A DNA stretch of 64,000 bases from Tilletia caries (lineage: Eukaryota > Basidiomycota > Exobasidiomycetes > Tilletiales > Tilletiaceae). Numbering within the stretch: the first letter of the stretch is position 1; every line of letters begins with the position of its first letter. A program made the position numbers and the translations under genes. Below, piece by piece: positions 55,463 through 64,000 of this stretch. The stretch spans positions 1 through 64,000 of the forward strand of contig JALUTQ010000040.1 in the NCBI GenBank assembly GCA_032718865.1. The letters are read 5' to 3'. The notes below the pieces were generated by a model. It made no database searches. It was given only the letters and a program-made list of their open reading frames with translations, and was not told where the DNA came from.

Positions 55463-57061
55463 TCACCGCTTCCCACCCCCGCGTCCCAGCAGCTTCTGCA
55501 GGCCCATGCTAACCTTCTCTACATCACGGAACGTCAGACTGACCCGTGTATCCCTCACCAGCCCCCGCAGCGGTGTCGTCGATTCCTCGGACTCTTCCGA
55601 CTCGGCGATGCTGTCCAGAGCAGGCTTCGCTGTGGTGTCGGTACTCCCTTCCTTGAGCACCTGCTCGACGCGCTCCTTCAGAACCGGGTCGCCTAGCCGA
55701 TCGAGATTGATCACCGACTTCAGATGGTCGTACTCGTCGGATTGGCGTTCGGCGATTCCATGTAGGTATTTCCTAATCGTCCAGACAAGGAATACATATC
55801 GTCAGTGCACTCCCCGTTCCTTCTCGCGCGACCACAGATGCCGACGTCTACTCACCGATACGCAGGGCCGAGGGTGATAAGTAAACTTCGACGCTCCTGT
55901 AAGATGCTGAATGCCGGATCCTTTTCTCTTGCCCTTGCTGAGGGCGGATCTGGACCCGCCGCTGCCGGCGTTGTCTTCGTTGATCCTTCGCCGTCCTCCT
56001 TCAGTGCCGCTGCAGCCGCCGCATCATCCGCTTCCGAAGCAGGGTCGACGGCATACCGATAGATGTCGAGGACCGTATGAGAGCCGAGCGAGATGGTGGC
56101 AACAGCTGGGAAATAGGCACCGCCGTCCTCATGTGGCTGACAAGGTAGATGTTGATGGGATATCAGCGCGCGTCGACGAATCGAAAGCAAAATAACGGCC
56201 CAACCAAAATCTCACCATAATTCCTTGACCGGACTGGAGGCAGCGAAGTATCAAAGACAGGCTTTGAGCGGATCATCCAAACGAGGGCAAGAAAGCAGGT
56301 TTTCTCGGGAAGAAGACGGAAGCTCACCAGGTACTCATTCACCAAACAGTGATTCGCCTCCCCGTGCTTGCTCCCCCGAAACGCACCCGTGTCCGCCAAC
56401 CGCTGGATCAGATCAGGAAAGGACGTGAAGAAGCTCGGCAGCGGCTGCGGGATCAGGGTGTTCCCATTGCTGCCTGCGAGTTGACCGCCCCACGTCTGCA
56501 GCCTGCCGAGCGTTCGGCCACTCCATTCGGAGGGGGGAACAGGATGGCCTTTGTTCAGCCTTTTGTTTGATCATTGATGTTCTTCTAGGACCGAGAAGCG
56601 AAATCTCACCTGCGATTCTGCAATGTCTTCCACTTCAGGGCAGGAGCATCGTGGATCTGATAATATATGAATATATGAATATATGAAAGGGAAGCCCAGA
56701 CGGAAAACAATCAGCAACGATGACTTGCAATTGAATAATTCTGGGTGTAGCGTTGCGCGTTGCTCACCTGTTGAAGCAGATATTCTTCTTCTTGCTCGGA
56801 AATGAAGTCAGGGAAGTAGAAGAATCCTCCCTCCTCTGCTGATAGTACCTCCGCCCCATCGCCACCGTTCGAATCGCTGCCGCTGCCGCTGCCGCTGCCG
56901 CTGTCACCACTGAGCTCCGCCGTGGCGGATGAATGTGAAGCCAGGCTAGGTTCAGGCAGTCGTGCCTCAGTCAGCGTCAAGGAGGACCGAGTTTGACTTA
57001 GACCGAGTCCGGGCTCGAAGTCGTCGGTTTCTTCGCTTGCCATTGCCATTGCCATTGCCAT
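55463..57061 (-). CDS. AlkB-family 2-oxoglutarate/Fe(II) dioxygenase, ALKBH6-like
   Basis: Six exons (57061-56768, 56657-56611, 56502-56328, 56233-56216, 56136-55856, 55772-55463) join in phase to 374 residues. The fourth exon is only 18 bases (Ser-Gly-Gln-Gly-Ile-Met). FFYFPDFISEQEEEYLLQQ, LKWKTLQNRRLQTWGG and EANHCLVNEYL lead to MPHEDGGAYFPAV (the HxD iron site) and TISLGSHTVLDIY. Then follow SLLITLGPAYRKYLHGI (distal His) and RVSLTFRDV (the Arg that binds 2-oxoglutarate). An Ala/Glu-rich insertion lies before the distal His. The start MAMAMAMA is encoded by a hexamer repeat (57044-57061), so length variants there are likely. Function: oxidative demethylation, substrate unproven for this subfamily. 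Confidence 0.9.
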
Positions 57062-57281
57062 TTGTCGCCCACCGTTTCTCTTGACGTTCTTGTTTCCTCC
57101 CTTTCCGCCTGACAGTTTTCGTTTCCCAGAGATCGTCGAAGTGGGAAGGTCCGTGCAGCGCGCAGAACGTCAACGTCGTCTCGGAACCATCACCTGTATC
57201 GTATGAACGACACCATACCTTTGAGTGGATTGGTACAACATAAGTAACTTCCCCGCCCAGTACCCCCTCTAACCTTCCCTC

Positions 57282-58307
57282 ATGGCTCGTGGATCCCGCC
57301 GCGGCACCGGAACAGCGCGTGCCCAGCAGAGTCGCCCAGCTTCGGCCACTGGGGCGAGAGCAACGAACAACGCGTCTGCCGCCCCACAACCTCCTCCTCC
57401 AGCGGACCAAGCGTCCGCGCCTACACCGCCCGCACCAAGTCCGCACCCCAACTTCTCATCTCGCTCAAGGACCCCATTTTTCGGGCCGAGAGCATCTCCC
57501 CCGTCTCTGTCGAGAAGCTCCGCAGCGGCGACATCGGCATCAACTTCGCCAATCAGGCGGAGGTCGAACAAATGCTGGCGGGTGGAAGGAGAAGGATGGA
57601 TTGCGGAAGCGTTCCCGGATCAAGAACAACTCCCAGTCCTTCGGCTCCCCACCTTCAACCAGCTTCAGACCATTGTGGTCCACGGAATGCCATTTGCGGA
57701 TGGCGACGGGGAACAGCTGGCGGCTGCGCTAACCACCGCGAACAACAACATCACCTTCATCAACTCCCGCTTCCTCGCCTCGCCTGCGCGGCGAGCGAAG
57801 CATCCAGACGGTTTCGGCTCAGTCCTCGTCCTTTGTGAAGACCCCGACGCCAAGGCTCGCGCCCTGGACCGTGGTCAACTAGGGTACAAGAACCAGTCCC
57901 GCACAGTTGCTGAATACCGGGCAGCGCTCAGGCTTCAGCAGTGCGGGCACTGTCAGCAATTTGGCCACGTCGCGCGACACTGTCGTCGATCACCGGTCTG
58001 CCGGCTCTGTGCCGGCAAGCATCCCACCACCAACCACCCTCCTTGCACACCATGCAAGGACAGCAACTTCTCCTCCTGCGCACAACACAGTCTCAAATGC
58101 GCAAATTGCGCTGAGGCGCACAAGGCGGACGACGAGCTGTGCGAGCATCGACTTGCATGGCGCGACGCTCTGGCCAACAACGACGTGTACGCGTACGCGC
58201 CCCCATCCGACCTTCCCTCCGGCAGCGCGAATTCTGCGCGCCGCCAGGACCCACGCACATCTCACCAAGTGCGACATGACATGCAGCACCTCTACCAGAC
58301 CTTCTAG
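57282..58307 (+). pseudogene. solitary retrotransposon gag (ORF1) with zinc knuckles
   Basis: The frame from the ATG at 57282 gives a Pro/Ala-rich N-terminus, and frame 2 at about 57440-57570 gives clearly better sequence (a piece like ISPVSVEKLRSGDIGINFAN), so at least two frame changes are present. The C-terminal half is well conserved: TFNQLQTIVVHGMPFADGDG, then CGHCQQFGHVARHC, CRLCAGKHPTTNHPPC and CANCAEAHKADDELC, three zinc-knuckle-like units as in LINE ORF1. No ORF2 follows. An A-rich string at 58504-58517 may be the tail of the insertion. Confidence 0.7.
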
Positions 58308-59426
58308 CCGATAGCCGGGGGTACGGTACGACTCTAGATACCTCGACAGTGAAGCAGGTTCTTCTCCTCATGAATTTCTCACCAAGTCTACGGACATCAA
58401 CCTTCCCTCCTAGATCATCCTCCGAGCCATAGGCCATCACCTTCTCCTCACGTTGTATAGCTTCTCTCGTTCCTGCATAGGCCTTTGGCCTGGGTCAGCG
58501 TATGAAAAAAAATAAAAAATCTGGCAAAACGCCGACTGGGCAACCCTTCGCAGTTTCGCACGCTCGTCGCTCTTTCTCTCATCTCTCGCATCGCTCTCTC
58601 TTTCTCATCGACGCAGTTGCGTCCGTGACCATCGCTCGGCTTGGGCGTGTGAGTGTGGGCATCCGCGGCTGACAGTCTTCCATTTGCTGTGCCGTGATTT
58701 TGGCGCTTGACGCTTGACGCTTGACGTGCGAGCTGCGTCAATCCTCCGCGTTTCTCTAACGTATTCGCTGTATACGGGTTCGCTGATCGCTCACCTGCTT
58801 TCCACCAACAGATTGAACAGGGCTGCCTATAAGAGCTAGCTAAATCTCTCTACGTCTGACCAAATCCATACATCTTCCGCAAACTCACACGCAGTCTTCT
58901 CTCAGACGACGACGGTCACGATTGCGGCCTTGGGCGTGGCCGATGTGGTTCTGCGGATGTGTACACGCTGCCTCGAACAGCGGCTCGACAGTAAGCGGTC
59001 TCGTAGCAGCCGGAGCATAGGAACCGAGCGGAGCAAGCGCGAAAATGCGCTGGCGCTTCTATCGAGATTAGGGGTGTTTAGCAACATGCCCTGGGAGCAG
59101 AAAAGGCATAATTTAGACGCCCCTCATTTAGCTCATTTAGCCATGACGCTTTCGATTTTACCTTTAGCAGCGTCAGCACAGTAAAACGCAAGTCACGGCT
59201 CGGCTGCGGTGGTGGCGGCTGAGACGCGGCGAAGGCGCGACAGGGCTGATAGACCCGGAAAAGAGCTTTAGTCTGAAACGTCTGAAAAGTCTGGTCTCGG
59301 TTCTGACGCGGTACAGACGCGGTTGCATTCCCGCGCTTGAGAAACGAGAACTTGGAGAAATCAGACCTGGCGACCCGCCCAAGCTTCCCTCCCTCTACAC
59401 CTGCCGTCCGAGCCTCCGAGGTCACC
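58308..59426. other. no gene seen between the gag relic and the Tnp2 element
   Basis: The first 200 bp may be the 3' untranslated part of the gag relic up to the A-rich string at 58504-58517. The rest holds GCTTGACGCTTGACGCTTGACG repeats (58690s) and small open frames only. The 5' end of the Tnp2 element probably lies in 58900-59400. Confidence 0.4.
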
Positions 59427-60835
59427 ATGAAGCGCAGAGACAAACGCGTGCATTGCTGGTGCTATTCACACTGCGCAAGGTTCAGCAATGAGGCCCGCAC
59501 GATCACCGTCCGGTCGAGAGATCGGCACATAACGGAGGACAAGGCGGAGGTTGCCCGCGCAACAGCCCTCGGCTACCCTCCACCAAAGGCGTTGCTTCTC
59601 GCATTGCAACGGAACAAGGATGAGATTGCGGGCGAAGAAGGGGACCGGGGGGAAGAGGGAGCTGGACAGGCCGAGGAGGAGCGGGAGACGGAAAAGCGAG
59701 AGGACGACGGGGAGCAGAAGGAGATGGACGGGGACGAGCTCAATGGGATCGATTACGGCCCTTACGACCAGCAAGACATGGACTTTGGGCCATCCTCAGA
59801 CAACGGCTCTGACAACAGCCTCCTTCCCGCCATCGGATGCTCTGCCGACCTTGGACCTCTCGCTCGTGACCAGGATGAAGATATGGACAGCCCCTTGGAC
59901 TAAGGTTGTCCCCGGAGTAACGCGGAGGGCTCCGCCTCCGCACTTCCAAATTCCGCCGGAATTTTGACTTTCTGAGGCGAGCTCCGCCTCCGCAGACTAA
60001 GACAGAGCGGAAAAAAACCAGCTCCGCGTTCCGACGGAATTATACAAAAGTTGAAATCCCAGCTCCGCGCTCCGCGTTTTTTTCTGTGCGTTTTTCGTAA
60101 TGCTCCTCCGTGCTCCGTGTATGCGGAGCTCGGAATTCCGCGGAATTCCGTCGGAGCGCAGTGGTGGTATAAGTTGCTCTCAGAATGACTCTAATACACT
60201 CAGAGCTATACATTCACCATCCGACATTGTTGCGGTATTGACTCCAGTGCTATTTTTGAAGCTCTCAACGGATGATGGTGCCTGTTTTATCCCCTGCGAG
60301 TGTCTCGAGGATGCCTTTTTTCTCGAAATTCCGCCCTTTCCGCGGAAATTTTGCGGAATTCCGGCGGAGCGCACCCAAAAATGAGGTCACGTGACCCTTA
60401 TTTTTCAACTATCACGTGACCTCATAGCTCCGTCGGAATTCCGCGGAAATTCCGCCGGAATTTTTCACACAATTTTTGACGACTCCGCGCTCCGCACTTT
60501 TTGGCAAGTGGGCCCAGGATTGGGCTCCGCCTCCGCACAAATTCCGGCGGAGTCCTCCAAGCGGACTCCGTGCTTTTTTAAGATCAAAAATTTCTCAAAA
60601 GTGAGCTCCGCGCTCCGCCTCCGGCGGAGCCCTCTGTCGGAGGAGTGCGGAGTCCGCAAAACCCCAGCTCCGCGTCAACTCCGGGGACAACCTTACCTTG
60701 GACGTAGAACCCGGCGGTGGTCAAGACAATCACGGCTTTCATCTTCGAGGCGAGCCCGGACCCATTCGGGAACGCCAACCCGACAAGGAGGACGTGTCCG
60801 GAAGCGAAGACGAAGGAGCGGAACTTGTGTTGTAA
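59427..60835 (+). pseudogene. N-terminal exon of a Tnp2/Plavaka-type transposase, split by a MITE
   Basis: The ATG at 59427 opens MKRRDKRVHCWCYSHCARFS, with the Cys-x-Cys-x3-Cys start seen in basidiomycete Tnp2 (Plavaka) transposases. An acidic region follows (EEGDRGEEGAGQAEEERETE). The MITE at 59901 supplies an accidental TAA in its first bases. On the other side of the MITE, from 60704, the same frame resumes (VEPGGGQDNHGFHLRGEPG) and stays open to TAA at 60833, or to a GTAAAT donor there. The 8-bp target duplication is the only coding sequence repeated. So the transposase was intact here before the MITE arrived. Confidence 0.7.
59901..60695. mobile_element. hAT-like MITE, 795 bp (family 2, inverted copy)
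   Basis: Target duplication CCTTGGAC at 59893-59900 and 60696-60703. Ends as in 32387-33173, to which this is nearly identical as reverse complement (for instance both carry GACGCGGAGCTGGGGTTTTG). It has inserted into coding sequence of another transposon. Confidence 0.95.
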
Positions 60836-61415
60836 ATACTAGGTGCTCAGTGCTCGACTACTCACCTTGGGAGGACCGACAAGGTGGAGGAGAGAGGCCG
60901 ACGTCGCTTGACGAGTCGCAGGAGCAATCCCAGTATCTCAGGTTCGGTGTCGGACGGTCAGCTACGTAGTACCCCCTCGCAATCAGGGCGAAGTGACGTG
61001 CTGCCAGAACTCTAGCCTATGCCTGAAGATACGGAAAGGATGCAACCTTTGATGGGGAAGTCAAGGATGAGAGCGAGAAGGTAAAAGATGAGGAGGACGA
61101 GGTCAAAGGTGAGGAGGTGACGAGGGAGAGTGGAAGCAGGAACGTGTGTGGTGAATTTCAATAGAAGCGGGGGAAACAGTGGTGGTGGAAAGTGCCTGCT
61201 TATATAGCTTTGTGGGTACAGGGGGAGGACAGCCATTGCGCAATGAACAATGTGTGCCACATCGTTGCGCAACGATTTCGTGTCACAAACGCAGGAATCG
61301 ATGAGACTGGAAGTGGAATCACAAATGAGACTAAGGGTCTCATCTATATAGGAAAGACTGTGGAAAGGTCACAACCACGTGGAGGTTGCTATGAAGATGC
61401 AATCTTCAACAACTT
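60836..61415. other. gap between Tnp2 exons
   Basis: Likely intron or non-coding sequence of the Tnp2 element. It contains GTTGCGCAACGA near 61263, a word also present in the 215-bp repeat. No protein-like frame was found. Confidence 0.4.
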
Positions 61416-64000
61416 GTGGCCTCAGATTTGCTCCTTTTTCTGGGGGATGGTTCTCAAATTGATGGCGAAGACGACGAAGACAACGACAGCTTGGACTGGC
61501 GTCGGTATCATGACAATTCGGACAGCGATGAAGACGGCGAAGAGGACCGCCGGACACTCCCAACAGCACAGTCCAGGGATCGGTACACTCGTTCGACTCA
61601 CGCTCAGGACAGATTCGAAGAGCTGGTGGACGATTATCATCCAGGACCGATGCCCCGTCAACAGGGTGGAGGCACCCGTCTACAAGATCTAACGGAGAGC
61701 GAAAGAGCAACAGTCGACCACTTCCAAACATGGGTCGAGGTGGACGGAACGGAGCGAGTCTACAGCGGCTTTTCAAAGAGCGCCAAGAAGCTTCAGAAGA
61801 ACATCGATATCCTCAGCAAGAAGCGGGCGCTTTCGTTGGTCAAGCTCGTCACAGGGGTAGAAGAGAACACATACGATATGTGTGTCAACTCTTGTATTGC
61901 CTACATAGGCCCCAACGCCGGCCTCGACCGTTGTCCTCATGTCAGAGATGGCGAGATATGCGGCGAACCTCGATTTGATCAGAATGGAAAGCCTCGACGT
62001 AAGTACATCACCCTTCCTATCCTCCCCAGAATCCGCGCGAAATTCAAGTCAGGAATGACGAGCACCTACCTTCACGAGCGCGGTCAAGAGTCGAGGGATA
62101 CGTTTGGGACGGCGCAGCACGTCTTCCAAGATTGGCCGGACGGCGAAATCCATCAGCACTTCCTCAGAAACGGGCTCTTCGACGACCCACGATACGACTT
62201 GCTCATGTTGAGTACAGACGGTGCCCAGATGCTAAACAAGGCCGACTCCGACGGTTGGATCGTTCTTCTCATTTCGCTCAATTCTCCGCTCTCCTCACGT
62301 TTCAAAAGATCAGACACCTTCGTGAGCACGATCATTCCTGGTCCGAAGTCTCCCGGAGATATCGATTCCTTTCTATGGCCAATCATGCAGGAACTGGCAC
62401 GCGCAGCGTTGGGATATTGGGTATGGGATTAGGAGAAGAGGGAATGGTTTCTGTGGCGCGCGTGGCTGGTTGCTGGATGTGCTGATCAACCGGGATCGAC
62501 GAAGATCAACGTCCTGACAGGCTATCAGGGGTACTCGGGTTGCAAGAGCTGCTTGATGGTAGCGAACTACCCAAAGAGTAAGCAGGTGGTCGGATACTTC
62601 CCCTTGCGGACGGTTGGGAGAGAAGTAGAGACTAGCTGGGGCAGGAGACGGCGACAGCGAAACATCAATCGGCCGGCATCGTACGACGCCTACGACCTTC
62701 CTTTACGTACCGACGAGTCGTTCGCTCAAGGCCTTAAAGAGTTGAGCGAAGCCCTTACCGAGGCGGATAGGAGCGAGATACAGCGCCGGACTGGAGTAGT
62801 TCAGCTGCCTCTGCTTGCGTTTTCCCCCTGCTTCATTCACCCTTCATTCTTCCCTCCCGACATCTTTCATCTTTTTCGGTTCCAACATCTCCTCCATCAT
62901 CTGGTCAACTCTCAACGAGAACCTGCCCGGAGATGCATTCTCGTTCACCGGAGAGCAGATTCTCCTCTTCGGCCAGTTTGTCGAGGACGCAGGGATTGAT
63001 CTTCCCAGCTGCTTTGCTGCTTCACCGCCTCGCAATCCCGTCAAGCATGCCGCAAACTACAAGTTCCACGAATGGTCATCGATGACCTATTACTACCTCC
63101 TCCCCTTTTTGCTGTCCATCGGAGCTCCCATCGCATTGGTAGAGATGCTCGGGCATCTGGTCCAGGGTGTTCGGTTGACGATGTCCAACAGCGGAATATC
63201 AACCCAACAGCTGTCAGCAATCCAAGAGCACTTTGCTCAATTCGTTCGAGCATGGGAGGATCTCTACGTCTGCGACGACCTTTCCAAACTTCACAGATCA
63301 TCGTATGTGTTCCGTTCCCGTCTCAATGCATTTGCTAGGTGCTAGACTCAAAGATCTTTTGACCTTTCCTTCGTTGCACTTGCAGCATCTCAATTCACCA
63401 GCTGCTTCACATTGCCACCTTCATCTACTGGCATGGTAGCTTAAGGACCTCTTCGCAGCACGATGCGAGAGGGAGATCGGGCTGGCGAAACGCTCCGTGC
63501 GATCGAAGAAGGCGCCTTTCGCCAACATTGCCAACAACATCGTTCAGCGTGAACATATGCGCCTCCTCACCATCATGGCCGCTGGCAGCTCTCCCTCTGA
63601 TGCCAATGTAACGGAGAAGCGTATTGTTCTATCCGTTCGCCCTGGAGAGAAGCATCGATCTCTAGACGAGGTCGACCACGTAGCCGTCCCGCTTCTTCAT
63701 CATCTTGCGACTGACGGTCTCGCCCCCGACCACTTCGAAGCAAAGGTACGATGCAGGCTCAAGCTCTCTTCCGGACAGATCATTCGAGGGACACAGATGG
63801 ACGAGAACTCGCGACGAAGATGCTCTCGCTTTGCTGCCATCGGAGGAGTGTATGCCGAAGCATTTTTGCTTCATTATGGTACTAGATGGGGAGGAGGATC
63901 CACCTGCAGAGGTCACACCCGACCAGGCCTATGCATTGGCTCGCCCAATCGTCAACGTCGAGAACACGATGGGCATCACTCGTGGGTCATGGGGTGAGGA
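61416..64000 (+). CDS. Tnp2/Plavaka-type transposase, main part, runs off the window
   Basis: The frame opened at about 61420 reads an acidic lead-in and then NTYDMCVNSCIAYIGPNAGL, CPHVRDGEICGEPRF, MLSTDGAQMLNKADSDGWIV and STIIPGPKSPGDIDSFLWPI, the classic Tnp2 (Transposase_21) core with its DG and SD...W residues. It continues in other frames, separated by introns or indels: LTGYQGYSGCKSC, FFPPDIFHLF (a T5 run shifts the frame here), FHEWSSMTYYYLLPFLLSIG and KKAPFANIANNIVQREHM. These match the CACTA-like Plavaka group of basidiomycetes. It lacks its 3' end at 64000. Probably immobile now because of the frame changes and the MITE upstream. Confidence 0.8.

Overview
The window looks like the end of a chromosome of a filamentous or yeast-like basidiomycete fungus. 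Reasons: vertebrate-type telomere repeats (CCCTAA on this strand), short GT-AG introns in nearly every host gene, and a mobile-element set typical of Basidiomycota (endonuclease-less Penelope-like elements at a telomere, a KDZ-type transposase, a Tnp2/Plavaka-type transposase, hAT-type MITEs). I cannot name the genus.

Layout. 1-5464: two head-to-tail copies of a Penelope-like retroelement (PLE) without a GIY-YIG endonuclease. Each carries a hammerhead ribozyme near its 3' end, and the second copy runs directly into a telomere tract (5461-5550). 5551-12474: an APE-type non-LTR retrotransposon whose 5' end abuts the telomere tract and which ends in a poly(A). 12505-20600: a subtelomeric graveyard with two decayed eEF1A copies, an importin-beta fragment, three sets of tandem repeats, LINE 3'-end relics and a 697-bp MITE. 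20917-28799: an intact aldo/keto reductase, a dead MFS transporter, and two small intron-rich minus-strand genes of unknown function, one probably secreted. 29430-35500: a 190-bp tandem repeat, a dead malate dehydrogenase fragment and two more MITEs. 35501-40242: a KDZ-like transposase and a convergent companion gene. 40768-41363: a MITE with iterated ends.

41580-57061 is the conserved chromosomal core: a divergent mitochondrial carrier, a bleomycin hydrolase pseudogene hit by a hAT MITE, the lariat debranching enzyme DBR1, the F1-ATPase delta subunit, a formin-type GBD/FH3 protein without FH2, a Kch1-type potassium channel, and an ALKBH6-type dioxygenase. These host genes splice cleanly in frame. 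57282-64000 returns to mobile DNA: a solitary retrotransposon gag and a Tnp2/Plavaka transposase, which is interrupted by a MITE and runs off the window.

Three results stand out. (1) The telomeric PLE array has the orientation expected if cDNA synthesis is primed from the G-rich telomere overhang, and its ribozymes would cut a read-through transcript into 4,207-nt units. (2) Four MITEs of three sequence families share ends beginning TAAGG, perfect 8-bp target duplications, CTCCG-rich bodies and internal CACGTG palindromes. (3) One of these MITEs sits inside the Tnp2/Plavaka transposase reading frame so that clean loss would reopen it. All calls are from reading the sequence alone.
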